From positions 14,800,501 to 14,864,500 of the forward strand of contig NC_092671.1 of the NCBI RefSeq assembly GCF_964355755.1: a stretch of 64,000 nucleotides of DNA. Reading direction: 5' to 3'. Positions 14,560 to 28,026 of this stretch are shown here, piece after piece; the first letter of the stretch is position 1, and each line of letters starts with the position of its first letter. The stretch comes from Antedon mediterranea. Lineage: Eukaryota > Echinodermata > Crinoidea > Comatulida > Antedonidae. The notes beneath the pieces were generated by a model. It was not told where the DNA came from and did no database searches. It saw only the letters and a program-made list of their open reading frames with translations. The position numbers were made by a program, and so were the translations under genes.

Positions 14560-14716
14560 TTAAGCTCTGTCTACACTATCAAACGTTATGTGACAAAAAA
14601 ATGTGATGTGCCCATATATGGACATGATGATGTCATATCACTACCATATTTAAGCATATCACTACCATATTTGGGCACATCAAACTTTTTTGTTTGATAG
14701 TGTAGACAGAGCTTAA
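14560..14716. mobile_element. Palindromic MITE, copy 1
   Basis: Terminal inverted repeats start AAGCTCTGTCTACACTATCA and close the element in reverse complement at 14694-14714. The inside is itself nearly palindromic, with TGTGATGTGCCCATATATGG paired with CCATATTTGGGCACATCA. The core ACTACCATATTT is repeated twice. There is no coding capacity. TTAA borders both ends, so the duplication may be TA or TTAA. This is the most symmetrical of four copies in the window. Confidence 0.8.
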
Positions 14717-17700
14717 ATTCTGCACTATACTAATTTCTATCCAACATGAAGACACCAAAAGTTTAATTTTACTAGGGTAGGGCATAATTATCAGTCAAAA
14801 AAAACTTATAATTGTAACTAATGCATTTAAAAAAATTGTTTTAACGATTTTAATCAAACTTTATGCACATGTTCAGGTGAACAATTCCCCAATTATGGAG
14901 TTGCAAGGTGTGAGGTGTAACTGAACTTTTTCCTTTCAATTTGTAAATGTCCATTGTTACCTATTGTTTGCAAAAAAGTTTTCTTATGGTTTTATGTATG
15001 CAATAAAATGCTATTAAATGAATTGAATACATTTTTTACACCTTATTTGTTTTTCGTATTCATTCATTAAAAAGAGGTATAAAATAAATCTGTGAAGTAC
15101 TGAACAATAAAGTAATTTGAAACGTACTTTAAATAGTTAAATAATAGAAGTTGACTGGTGGCATACTTATATTGTTTGTTGTATTTTTTTGTACTGCCAA
15201 TCAGGAGGAATTCCTACACACATATCTTACAGCTGTATCCCAGATTTTTTAAATAAGGCGGAGCTTAACACTTTCTTATGCAAATTAATAACCCCTTTCA
15301 CTGTTAAAAATTACTTTTGTTTGTTTAAGTTATTTGTTGTTGGTGATAATTATGGGAGGAGCCGTGATCACGTCTCCCCTACTACTGTATTCCATTCCGA
15401 TATTAAAATTTATTTTGTTTCGAATTTTTTTTTTCCTGAATGAAACGGTCAATAAAACTGAATTATGCTAATTAATGTTAGCTGATTCATTATTCATCAA
15501 CTTTTTAAAAATGAGTACTGTATTGTCTTTGTTCGGGGTACAAGGTTAATATTTTTATGTTTCTTAACATTACATAAACACTGTATATATTTACCCCATA
15601 CATTGTCAAACCAGAGGAAGATCTTCAACAGAAGTGGGGCAACAAGTTACATAAGTTGTTGGTTTTGTCATTTAGTTGTAAAACTTTAAATTAAATTATG
15701 TCTTATATATTAAAATAATTTGTCAAGGTTATGTAATAATTGCTATGATGATTTGTAGTGACAAGTTAATTTGATTTTTGTTGTCAGCATATTTATTCAT
15801 ATTCTATTAATTGTCTATAAGTAGGTCAATCACTTAAGTTATCATAATTCTTTATAATGCATAATTACATATTGTTTAAAGCAACTGATTTTTTTGTATT
15901 AGATAGGAAATGCATTATGTTAGTGTGTAGGGGGAAGGGAGAAATTTTAGTTTCCTTTTGTATATTTCCACTGCTCATCAGATCAATTAGATTTAAAACT
16001 GAAGATTTAGTGATCGTCGTGTTTAATATAAGTTTTATTAAATCAATAATTAGTGGTTTATAAGTAGACGGAGCTGGTGTGAGCTGTTAATTTTATGATA
16101 GCAATAGTATTTTGTAGACTGAGATTGTATGAAGGAAACTTTTATGAAGGTTTGATGTATAGTACTAACGTCTCAAATTATCCTAAACCTAAATAAATCC
16201 CAAGAGAAATAGATGATCTTTTGTTAAAGGTGTCCCGTCAAAATGCTATTTTTATATCGTTTGTTTGTACTTCCTGGCTACCACAGAACATTGGCGACTG
16301 ACAAAATTGAGTGTTATCCCAGACTTTTACTCATTTGTCAGACAAAAAATATAGAGACCCTGGTACAGGAAAAAAAAGATTACCCGGATTACAAAAAGCC
16401 AATCAGTAAAAATATATAAGTTGATTGATATTGATAGGTTAATACTGTATCTTCTTTGTTGTGAGCTTTCTTCAAGGTGTAAATTAGGTTCAACAAAAAT
16501 TGGAAAGGAAACGCAATTAGATAAGAACAATTTATGAAACAATTAATTACACACGTTATCTAACTGGATTACACATGATTAAACTCAATTTTCTCTCAAT
16601 CTTCTTGAATAATTTTGCCTTTAATCATATCATCACCACCAACATTTTACTGTATATACAGTACTGAAAATCGATAGTACTGTATGTCCCTATCTGGCCC
16701 CTCATTTATAACCTGGTGTGTGCACAACACTGCCCTCTTAAAAGTTTGTGGGTATAAATAGGATACTTTAAAGGAGGGTAGATATTGCAAATGTACATCG
16801 CATCAGCGAGTTGTCTCTTCAGGATATTGTACGGAAGGCCCAGCTAAATTCTCTGCACTCTATCACAACACATGAACCACCAGGAATGCACCACATACTG
16901 TTCCACTATACATTCCCTATAATTGGAGGTATTGTAATGTAGATCAGTCAAATAGTAAATGTTCAACATTGTACCAGCAGAAGATCTTGCACCTCATTAT
17001 TCTACCCCCTTACTCCCCCAAAAAGTTAACCCCTTAATTCAAACCACAGATGGCTACTAGTGTGGTTTTTTTACCTTTTAAACAAAACAATATCTCTTTG
17101 ATTAGTATCAACCCATTTTCTCATTAAAATTGAACTTATTTAATTTTAATCAATTATAATTTGTCCATGGAAACCAACCCTTGTGGGATAATTCAGATTC
17201 ATGAATGAAAACCTACTGTATTCTACCATCAATAGAGTATATCCCCTCTGGCCATTTTTAAAGTTCATCAAAGCCAAACAGAATTTTCTCTTTTTTAATC
17301 CATCGAAGCATAATGAGCATTTCCGTTTCTTCTCTGACTGATTTTTGTTGAAGGAAATGTTTTAAGGAGACATGCGTTGTAGGCAGCTGGAAGGAGGATG
17401 ATATTGAGTGGCAGTAACAACATTTTAAGCAGCTGATATGAATCCTCTTTTGTTTTCCAATAGGAAGTGTTCCCAGTTGCTGCTCTTTAATCTCATCCTG
17501 GACATTTTTAATTTAATTCATAGAATCAATGACCTTTGATCTACAAATATCAGTTTTGTTTCAAATTAAGCTAGTGTAAATGTCAAAGAGATCTATGGTG
17601 TTTTCCTTACAAACCTAAATGTATGACCTGCAGTATCCCTTTCTCCCTTCCCTGAAGCTCACTCAGAATGTTGTTTACATTTTTTGTTGCTAGATATTAC

Positions 17701-20700
17701 CAAACTATCACCAACTTTAAGATAAATGTTGTTGATACAGTATTTTAAAAGATGTTGTTTAACTATCTGTCAAATAGTGTTTAGTTTACCCACAAAGTTT
17801 TAACACTTGCTTGTATACTCTCTAGTCATCATCATTACAACCAAACTGGAAATAAATGACACCTCCTCACTCTTAATTCTCATCTTATTATGCAATACTT
17901 CCGTTCTAACATCACTTATCATCTGTATCATCGTTAATTATCTCCTTCCGGCTGTGAAAAATGTTGTGTTTAAAGGGAAAGTAGATTGTGAAGATGTGTT
18001 AAGTAATGATTGAATGTGTGTTATGGTAGTAACTCTTAATGAGCAATAAAGGAAATAGCTTTACTGTTTTCAGAATTAGACAGTTTGGATGAAATTTCAC
18101 TTTTCAAACATTCTGTTTTTTAATTAAATTTATCCAAAGTTTACTCTCCATAGGAAAACTTATTACTTAACTTTTTTAGTTGTCATTCTTCCTACTAAGC
18201 CCTTAACCAGGAGATGTTCAAGGGTTTGAATGCACCCCATTTTCCCTGAAGTTCCCTTTTCAATCTAGAGACCAGAAGTAGAAGTGATCGTAAATAGGCC
18301 TGGCTAAACTCATGAAGAGGACGGCCCCATCCCTACAATCCTGGTTATGGACTTACTCAAGAACACTAAATTGATTGACTACATCTTTTGTTAACATTTA
18401 ATGAACATTTTGCCAAAAACTTGTTCAAGAAAATAGTGTTGTTGTTTTAACAGAAACCAGATGTTTTAATATTGAACATCTTGTCCAAGAACAATATTTG
18501 TTTGTAACTCATAAGGGAAGAACTTGTGAGATATTGATTATCACAGGTTCACTTCCCCCTGGCAGTAATTTTAAAACGTGCGTTCCATAATTAATTATTA
18601 TTTTTCCTCTTTTTTTGTTAAGTTTTATGTTTAAATATTAACCCTGAATTATGTATTCATATTCAAGATATAAATTTATATAGTAGCACTCCCAAATTGC
18701 TAATATAAGCCATTTATGTATGCTTATTATGGCCTCTTTATTTCCCTTCTGCCAATTCCCATATTGGTCATAAAAATCAAATGTTTAAAGAAGTTGCCTG
18801 ACTTTTGTATCCAGCTTCACATAGTTCTTTAATCATCATTAGTTTTTATATTGATTTTAAAATAATATATAAAATCACAGTACAAAAAGTACAAAAATCA
18901 CAGTACAAAAAGTACAATACTGTACCGGTATTGTAGTTCCATTAAAAATGATGTTTTATGTATATTTATTTTGCTTTTAATTACATTACCTCATATTATA
19001 TTTGTTTAATGAATAATTTAATATCAATAATAAAATCAATTAATTATTAAATTACCAAGTTTTCCATGAATAAAAAAAACATAAACATCTGCGTTAGCTT
19101 CTTTGCAGATGTTTAAAAATTTGGAATTATTTTGTTGACAACTTTTAGCATGTTGTGATCAACAAGTTTCACCGTTCATATTGAATTCATACGAACTGGA
19201 AATAAAAACAAACTTGAACAGTGTCTTAATGATGGCCCAGGTGTATATTTACTAATTATTTCATTAACTGTAACAGTTTACTGAAAACTGAGAACTTCAA
19301 ATTAGATTTACATTGCTTCTTTAAGACATTGCCGAGTTGATTTACAAATTGCTTTATGTACCGTGATTTATCTTTTGTATGACAATTTCATAATTCATTG
19401 TTAAACTTCATTATTACAGCTTAAAATTGAAATGCAATATTTAAATCGACAGCAACGGGTGATTAAAATCTTGATTTCAGTGGTCTTTCATTTCATAAAA
19501 AGGTAAATATAAATGATAATGAACCATGGTGATTATCAAATGTATTGCAAACTTATAATACCCACTTTAATTCATTTTTGATTTGCTTTTTAATTTTCTA
19601 TTGCGGTACCTTGTGAACACACCCCTAGGCATAAAAACAAACAAAACCCCAATTCTGTGGGTTTTACAATTGTTTTATTTTATTAGTAAGTGAGCCGTAG
19701 TCTCAAGGAGTTGATGAGAAATTGTTTCACATTTCAAGGAGCTAGTAACAATGCGTTCTAAACTCCCCATTTTCCGGATAATCGTTCTTGGCATTGTGTT
19801 ACAATCTTTTTTTTCCACCCAGGTAAAATTTAATATTAACAATTTATTTCACCTGGGTAATTTTTAACTATACTGTGTATGAGAAAGGTAGGTGTGTTCA
19901 ACAGGTCTAAACCTTAACCAACTTGAAATGTTTGCATTGTCATTTGCTTGTAGTAACATACAATTATTTCAGTATTTCCTAATATTTCCTAACTAGTCAT
20001 GATTTTGTTCTACAAAGATTTCTACTACCAATAAACTTTAAAGTGAAATGTGTGAAATACAACAGATAGAAACCAAGACTGGTAAGTTTTTAGTATGTGA
20101 TCATAATGATAATGACCCACCTGCATAATGATATTGACATGCATACTAATAAGGCCATCTGCATCCTGATTGGCCATCTGCATGTTTATATTGCACCTAT
20201 CAAGCCACCTGTATGCAGTAACGTTTAAAGGTCCAACACAGTGTTAGGCTTGATTGCACATATTTTACAGATGGATGCACAATCAACCTTTTATTTTAAA
20301 ATAGAATAAAAAGACTTATTACCTGTTTCTTTAAATTCTTTTATAACCGTTACTTTTAAACGATATTTTTTGTTACGATTCATTGAACAAATTTTACACC
20401 AATTTGCTACATTTAGTTTGATTTGAATTTAAAAGGTTTGCTCATAAAGAGTAAGAATTAATATCCTTAAAAGAGTACCCATTCCCAGAGAAAATTAAGT
20501 GTGTCGAGGTCAATAAAAATACTTTCTCAGACTTTTATCGTGAGGTTGAATAATTTTTTGCCTTAAAATTTATATGTAGTAATATTGAAGTTGTTCCCGC
20601 ATTTTAATATTATTTTTATTGACTAATAATGATAATGAACAGCATTTATTAAATTAAGCATGTGACATGCAGTTTCATTCACTGAATTAAATACAGAGAG

Positions 20701-22637
20701 AATAATTAATACTTTTTATTATCATTCTATTGGACCTTCAATAATCAAAACCAACAATCAATATGTTCTTCCGGTTCTGTCTTCAATCATCCTACTATTT
20801 TTAAACATAAAATCACCATAAAAAATAAATAAGAAATTTACAATAGTACTTTGGCACCTTTTATAGGACACATTCATACCAATACGGTATAACCTTTAAA
20901 AAATAATATTATCTTTCTAAATATTATCTTCAATTTATATTTTTCTCATATATTTCTATTATTAATTAATCAACTTGTAAAATGATTCTTGTTTTTCTTC
21001 TACAATTTACTAAGTAAACATTCCCATGTGAAATAGTGGGTTTGATCACGTTGAGAAACATTTATATAAATATAGGAGTATTTATACCAAATATGAATGG
21101 ATTCAGATCAAAATGCAAAAGTGTAGTGTGAAACTTTGGAAATGTTATTGTTATTGATGTTCTACCAACATTTACTGAATATTCTTATGTGAAATAGTGT
21201 GTGTTTTTGTCTTTTGTGGCGTGAACCACTGCTTTCATATCATAATTAAATACATTACTATTAATCTGTATATTTTTCTTATTATATTTCGTATTATTCT
21301 GCTCAAAAACAAAAACAAAAATGTATCAGTAATCTTTGTAAATTTTAGTTGTTCACATATTGTTTCAAATATTTTTTTCCTGTTTTCATGGTTTTTTTTA
21401 TATTTGTTCTATTTATAAATATATTATTATTATTATTATTATTGTAGGTAGGCAACTACTGTAGTAAAAAAAAATTAATAACTAGGTAGTTTTAGGTAGG
21501 CCTATAGTGTATGATTTTCTTTTTTGTAATTAGTTTAATCAATATACATACAAATCTGAAGAGGAAACATTTAATGCAAAACGATGGTCAAAAAGGTTAG
21601 TGTGAAACAAACCCAGGAAACTTGCTTACCAGGAATTAAATGTGGCCACTCCCAACCACATTATTTTGTAATAACTCCACATATTTGTGACAGCAGCAAT
21701 TATCTATCAAAGCTCTGCTACATGAAAACTTAAATAATTTTATGACATTTCTCTGTCTCTTTCAAATTGTGCAATCATAATTTATCGATAGTTGTCTTGT
21801 ATCTATCTTATATCAGATGTCATTAACATGTTGTCATAACATTCTTACATTTTCAATTGTTTTTATAAAGAAGTAGGTCTACATTTTAATTAGCTTTGTG
21901 TCTACTTCAACAATGAGGGAATTTACCTTCTCTTTCAAAGGAGTCAAAACTGAAACTTTCAAAGGATATTATGTTTACATTTTGAGACTGTGATAAGTCT
22001 TTCAGAATGACACTTTTTTATGGAATGTTTTAGAGACAAATGTAGTTTTTTTTTTCATGTGGCTAAATTGTCTTTTGTTGGAAAAGCTTTCCCCCTGTCC
22101 TTAATATTTCAGATAATGGTTAACTAAAATACTAGTACAACCTCCTTTCCAATTACTCTATGGGATTTTATTTATACTTTAGTGTTTTCATTGGCAATGC
22201 TGCATTGTGCTTTGTCTGATATGTAGGAAATGATTCAATAAAACTTATATTAATATATGGACAGTATTTTATTCAAAATTGTTGCATATTTCACAAAGCT
22301 CTTTCAGACTATGGAATGTCAAAAAGTATATCAAGTGAAACAGAGCTGAACCTTTCCACATTACTGTATTACACGACTTTTTGTCCAATTTGATTGATCT
22401 AGTGTGAGAAATTTTCACACAGTTAAATTTCTGTTCAAAAATTCTTTTAGTATTGGTTAAAATTATATTTACCTCTCTGTGAATGGGTGATAGATAAATA
22501 GATAATAGCTAAAATCACTAGGCGTGGTTAATTCCCATGGATTCATATGCATCAGAACAGTTGATATTTTTGTGAACCTAAACAGCATTGTATCTAAGCA
22601 GGCGCGGATTTAGGCGGGGCCTAAACCGGCTTTACCT

Positions 22638-22652
22638 CCCCCCCCCCCCCCC
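22638..22652 (+). repeat. Poly-C tract (15 C)
   Basis: An uninterrupted run of 15 C follows a GC-rich patch (GGATTTAGGCGGGG) that interrupts AT-rich DNA. It probably marks the edge of an old dispersed repeat. Confidence 0.6.
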
Positions 22653-22775
22653 ATTCACTAAAATTTTACTTTTTAAAATAAAATAATGACTATTTGTATT
22701 TTTCTGCAACCTGACGGATTGTTTTATCAATAATGAAAGTATGTACCTAGAAATCCCCTTCTGACAATTTGGTCA

Positions 22776-22926
22776 CTAAAGCTCTGTCTACACTATCAAC
22801 AATATGTGATGTGCCCAAATATGGTAGTGGTATGCCAAAATATGGTAGTAATATGACATCATCATGTCATATATGGGCACATCACATTTTTTTGTCACAT
22901 AAAGTGATAGTGGCGACAGGTCTTTA
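22776..22926. mobile_element. Palindromic MITE, copy 2
   Basis: It starts AAAGCTCTGTCTACACTATC, keeps the GTGATGTGCCCAAATATGG and CATATATGGGCACATCACA arms and ends in a diverged terminus near GATAGTGGCGACAGGTCTTT. It carries the same internal ATGGTAGT words as copy 1 but has more mismatches between arms, so it is older. Confidence 0.72.
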
Positions 22927-23400
22927 TAAAACAAAATAGAGGAAGGGATATGTTTACCTAATGATGTAAAAACAGTAAATGAAATAAGAATTTGAAGTGA
23001 ATCCCAGGTCTTTTTTAATCAATTGTAATTGTTCTCCCTGTAATTAAATAGCACTGTATTGGAAATATTCTTTAATTCCGAAAGATAGCTGCACAATGTT
23101 GTTAATTTCATGGTTCGATTACTCATTTTAAGTTACTAACTAAACTTTTGAGAGGTGTGATCTGCCTAGGAAAAGTATTAATTATCACGATCAGAAAATA
23201 ATGTTTTTTCTTAAAGGTTGTTTTTGCCAAACTAACTAGTGAGTGTGATAAACATGATTAAAAATGAGGTTCTCTCATTGGTGAATTGGCCATGTTTGGT
23301 TTTGTAGCCCTATAAATTGCACCTATTGTATTCATTGTGTGTATGTATCAGTCCTGTAAGACTTCTCAAAATACAATAGCTTACATGCTTTATCTAATCT

Positions 23401-23880
23401 TTAAAGAGCCTGGGAATTCTGACTGGAATACTTACATGCATTAATACTTAATGAGCAAAGTCAGTCTTTTTATACATTCCTTGCTATACTGGAGATCTAT
23501 AGTAGAATTACAAAACCAAATCTTCTTTTAGATTAGATACACAGGTAATAATAGATAATCTGGATATTTGCTTAAGTCACGTCAACACTGTTACCACTCC
23601 AAAACAAGATTCTTTTTTAAAAAGATAGCTAATTAACAACACTGTAAAACATCATTATCTTTGTGTTAAGAAGGGCTATTTTTGTATTTGTGTTTTAAGC
23701 TTGTTGCTTGCTTGTTTTAATCATGTTGGTGATTAAAGTAAACTTAAATGGGTCTGATAAGTACTACAGTAACTCTATGTGTCCTCAATATGGAATTAGC
23801 AATCAATAATTTTTCTGTGCTTAATTGCTGATGTTACTTTTGAATAAAGAACACTTAAGTATACCCTGGATAAGTTTGTT
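23401..23880 (+). repeat. Left copy of a duplicated segment flanking the satellite
   Basis: It shares an ordered set of words with 25347-25800: CCTGGGAATTCTGACTGGAA, then TCTGGATATTTGCTTAAGTC, then TGTTACCACTCCAAAACAAG, then AGATAGCTAATTAACAACAC, then TTAAGTATA near the end. The copies are in direct orientation, with small indels and substitutions. This indicates an old local duplication, not an interspersed element. Confidence 0.75.
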
Positions 23881-24038
23881 TACACTCCAAATTGTATGCT
23901 ATAAATGAGGTATTAATTTCCCAAATATAGTCAGAGCAATGCAAAGAGTTTATAGTAAAATGATAATAAAAACACCTTGATTGAGATGGTAGGGCCAGTT
24001 TCCTCTGCCAAGAAAAAAATTAATTGTGTGAATAATTT

Positions 24039-24107
24039 ACTGAAACAACAAATTTGACTGAAACAACAAATTTACTGAAACCACAAATTTACTGAAACAA
24101 CAAATTT
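24039..24107 (+). repeat. Short tandem repeat, about 17-bp unit
   Basis: Four adjacent units of the form ACTGAAACAACAAATTT with one-base differences. It immediately precedes the 140-bp satellite. Confidence 0.75.
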
Positions 24108-24150
24108 CCTGGTATAAAAACATCAAAAGTAGAACTCCATTCATTTTTAG

Positions 24151-25024
24151 AGGCAATCCTGACCAAGATCACAATTCTGGGACCACTTTTTATTATTTAC
24201 TTAGGCCGTCGTCAAAACTAAAAGACGGATCTTTACCAAATTTAAACCCCAGATAGATATGTGGTCACAGACAACTCCATCAATTTTTAGAGGCAATCCT
24301 GACTAAGATCACAATTCTGGGACCACTTTTTATTATTTTATTTAGGCTGTCGTCAAAACTAAAAGACGAATCTTTACCAAATTTAAACCCCAGGTAGATG
24401 TGGTCACAGACAACTCCATCCGTTTTTAGAGGCAATCCTGACCAAGATCACAATTCTGGGATCACTTTTCATTATTTTACTTAGGCCGTTTATCAAAACT
24501 AAAAGACGAATCTTTACCAAATGTAAACCCCAGATAGATATGTGGTCCGCAGACAAATCCATTCAGTTTTGGAGGCAATCCTGACCAAGATCACAATTCT
24601 GGAACCGCTTTTCATTATTTTACTTAGGCCGTTTATCAAAACTAAAAGACGAATCTTTACCAAATTTAAAGCCCAGATAGAGGCAATCCTGACCAAGATC
24701 ACAATTCTGGAACCGCTTTTCATTATTTTACTTAGGCCGTTCATCAAAACTAAAAGACGAATCTTTACCAAATTTAAACCACAGATAGATATGTGGTCCG
24801 CAGACAAATCTATTAAGTTTTGGAGGCAATCCTGACAAAATCACAATTCTGGAACCGCTTTTCATTATTTTACTTAGGCCGTTCATCAAAACTAAAAGAC
24901 GAATCTTTACCAAATTTAAACCACAGATAGATATGTGGTCCGCAGACAAATCTATTAAGTTTTGGAGGCAATCCTGACAAAATTCCAATTCTGAACCACT
25001 TTTCATTATTTTACTATTTTTTAT
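24151..25024 (+). repeat. Satellite of about 140-bp units, seven copies
   Basis: The word AGGCAATCCTGAC recurs at 24151, 24291, 24430, 24573, 24681, 24824 and 24965, giving spacings of 140, 139, 143, 108, 143 and 141. The 24573 unit is therefore internally shortened by about 35 bp, and the last unit is truncated. Each full unit also contains CACAATTCTGG, TTAGGCCGT, AAAACTAAAAGACG and TTTACCAAATTTAAA words. Neighbouring units share private variants (for example GGAACCGCTTTTC in later units), as expected from local unequal exchange. Three open frames across it exist only because the repeat lacks stops. Confidence 0.9.
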
Positions 25025-25346
25025 TATTTTGCAAAACAAGATCTTTATCACAATTTTTTTATTCTTTTTCTATTTTCATTCCTGGCATAGGTTGCAACTC
25101 TCTGATTGCTCTTGTTAAATACGATTTGTTGTATAGCCTAGCTGCAATGAGAAATCATAAATAGTTCTTAAATAGTCATTCTTTTTCTAATAACAAATAT
25201 AATTACAACAAAACACGAGTGATATAAAAAGTGATATTTAAGGCTTAAATTTTTAAGTATGAAAAAAGAAATAAAAAGGATTGTTTATGCAGTCTATTAT
25301 AGGCTATAGTCTTAACTAAAATACATACAGGCCTATATACTGTACA

Positions 25347-25800
25347 TTGTAAGGGTCCTGGGAATTCTGACTGGAATATGTACATGTATTCATTCTTAAT
25401 GAGTAAAGTCAGTCTTGTATACATCCCTTGCTATAATAACTGGTTCAGAAAACTAAATCTTCTTTTAGAATTAAAGTATAATAGATAATCTGGATATTTG
25501 CTTAAGTCACGTCTTAAGTTGGCAAACACTGTTACCACTCCAAAACAAGATATTTTCTTTAAGATAGCTAATTAACAACACTAGAATCATTATCTTTAGA
25601 AGGACTATTATGTACTTCAAATCGCTATCATGATCTGCTTAAAATACAATGCCTTAACATGGGTCTGAGAAGTAAGTCTATGTGTGTCCTCAACATAGAC
25701 GCAGCAATCAATACTTTTACATGTAAATGATAAATCACTTTACAGATAATGAAGTATACTTAAGTATATTCTAGATAAGTTTCATTACATAAACATTTAG
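25347..25800 (+). repeat. Right copy of the duplicated segment flanking the satellite
   Basis: Direct-orientation partner of 23401-23880. It keeps the same succession of shared words. It carries an extra TTAAGTTGGCA insertion after AAGTCACGTC and a shorter middle. Confidence 0.75.
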
Positions 25801-27375
25801 AATTTAATTAGTACCTCTTTAATTGTCCATGTTCAACTGTTGTCTTTAAAAAAAATAATTCTGTACTTCATTAGTATCTTGTATTATGTGTGGTACTAAT
25901 TAATTCCTGTATAGGGGGCCTACGCAATTTAAAAATAATTTTATTTCATATTGTAACTACCTAGGTTTTGTTACTTTAAAAAAAAAAGGTTCAGTTTACT
26001 CATTGTCAATTTAGTGTAAGTAAAGGTCCCAAGCGGCACCACTTTGGGCAACACGATTAAAATCTCTGTTAATACAATAATATTTTAATGATTATGGGGA
26101 AAAAATGATGTACAATATTTTAATATTATGTGATACATTACCATTATATGTTATAATGTTTGAATTATTCTAGCTACCAGTCGATAAATTCCTGACATGG
26201 TGTGAGGTATTATCACAATGGCTGAGTTTAAATCCCCATTCATGGTAAGTTTAGGCCGATAGCTATCGTCTTTTTCGGCAGTAGGTCATTTACCGGTCCT
26301 CAACACTCTTAATCTGTCTCAGGTATGCCCAAGTAATCCTTCTTTGAAAACTTACAATTGTTTTACCAATGCACCTTTCTCATACCACTGTTATTTTTGT
26401 ATTATTTTGCCCTTAGTTACACTTTCTATGAATGAAATATATGTTAAAAGCACCAATTAAAAGTTTTTAATAATACAATTTTTTGTTAATGTCTGCCATC
26501 ATAGTAGAGATCTAAATTTGATTAAGCACTGATTAAATACCTGTTGTGAGGTCATAGGTTGGATAGAATTTGTTTTTTTATGGCTGTATTATAATGGTAT
26601 TGATTGTATATATAATATATATTTTGTTCCTTATCATTGATTTTATGCTTCTCTTTATGACATTTAGTTTGTGCACTTTCAGTGAACTTTTAAGTCACTG
26701 CGTGATTCATTGGAATTCATTTTTTGATGATTTATTTTAAATTTTCGTTTCTTTACAAATAATATAATGAGTGTATAATTTGCATAAATTGATACCCATG
26801 TTACAAAGTTAAATATGACAATAGAATACTCTTTTTGAATCCCAAATACCATTTTTAAAAGTAAACATGGTGTATGGTAGATGTGATATGAACAAACTCA
26901 ATCTCTCCACCTCGACACCCCTCCCCCACCCCACTTTTTTCGTCCAATATTTCCAACTAAGTTCACTTAAATATGTGTATCTACTAGTTGGTATGATATG
27001 TTGACATTAATGTTCAAATATGCCTGTCTTTCTAATTTTATATTGTTCTTTTTACATTTAAACATTGACATAACATGTTTTTATACCAAATTTTTTTGTC
27101 TGTGAACCTGGTCAAAAGTTTGTGGGAAAAAAATAAAATTTACTAATACACGGTATGTCACCCCATTGGTGTCATGATTATACCTAAACAAACTTAAACA
27201 AAGTGAAAGTGAAAAGGATCTGAAATATGTACATAAACATGTCAACTATGATTTTAAACTACAGAAACTACAATCACCATAATCCAGCAACAAGATCACA
27301 AAACAATAGTTTAATATTAAGTGAAAGTTTACTCAAAATATTTACCTTTAATTTGTTAATTATATATATTTTGTT

Positions 27376-27650
27376 GAGATCCAGCCACTGCACTTTTTTT
27401 AGTAATTTGCCTTTTGATTTATATATGTATAATCATTTGTCCAAGTATGCTCACTTGCACTGATGAAGGGCAAGTGTTGCCCCGAAAGCTCTGCTAACTT
27501 TTCTGGCTGTTTTACTTTATCGTTTTGATTTAGTTATTTGCTTTTATTTTGTATCTCCATTGAGATCCAGCCACTGATACCCACAGCATTGTCAGTTTTT
27601 CAGTAACTTGCCTTTGGATTTATATGTATAATTATATATATATTGAACTA
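27376..27650 (+). repeat. Partial tandem repeat with hammerhead-like core (Penelope-type tail?)
   Basis: GAGATCCAGCCACTG occurs at 27376 and again at 27562, each followed by AGTAA(T/C)TTGCCTTT and a GATTTATATATGT-like tail, giving a unit of about 186 bp. Between them, near 27459-27505, is CTGATGA, then a GGGC/GCCC stem, then GAAA, then GCTCTGCTA, which is the order of conserved hammerhead ribozyme core elements. Penelope-like retroelements are known to carry hammerheads and to lie in partial tandem copies. Helix I pairing is not evident, so activity is doubtful. A related single copy lies at 51374-51555. Confidence 0.5.
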
Positions 27651-27976
27651 TAATAGGTTCATAAGTTTAAACAGTTATACCATTAATGTGACCTATCCCA
27701 ACTTTTTTTAACTTTATCATGTGTTAATCTATTTATTGTTTTATGGACTCATAATACTGTGAAATGACTTGGATGTGTGTCCTCCCAACTGGGGGTCTTC
27801 CTTAGTTCACACCTAATGCATGTACAGGAATTAAATAATTATTTCCTTTGTCAATTGTTGTGTGCATAAATGTATAAGCATTTACTCCTACCAGTATAAT
27901 TCTTCCACATGGGTACATTTGATATTTATTTATGGGTACATTGATATCTGTTTAATTGCAAAAGCATTTTCAATTT

Positions 27977-28026
27977 GTTGTACCATGGACCTATAAATTA
28001 GAATGTATAGGTCCATGGTTGTACAA
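27977..28026. repeat. Short perfect-stem palindrome
   Basis: ACCATGGACCTATA and its exact reverse complement TATAGGTCCATGGT are separated by about ten bases, and outer GTTGTAC/GTACAAC words extend the symmetry. It may be the remnant ends of a small foldback element. Confidence 0.55.

Larger units (their letters stand above)
13240..23400. other. Gene-free AT-rich intergenic stretch with scattered repeats
   Basis: No supported exons were seen on either strand. Contents are two copies of a palindromic MITE (listed separately), a 15-base C run at 22638-22652, a (TTA)n tract near 21420-21444, and short local repeats such as the doubled ATCACAGTACAAAAAGTAC unit near 18875-18920. All long open frames here translate to low-complexity sequence. 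Confidence 0.55.

Noticed and set aside
24514-25051. Three overlapping open frames on both strands (97-107 codons)
   Set aside because: They are translations of the 140-bp satellite; the peptides repeat with the unit and open frames occur on both strands.
26205-26250. Short ATG exon reading MAEFKSPFM before GTAAGT
   Set aside because: No downstream exon continues it, and the GAGTTTAAATCCCC word suggests a tRNA-like repeat instead.
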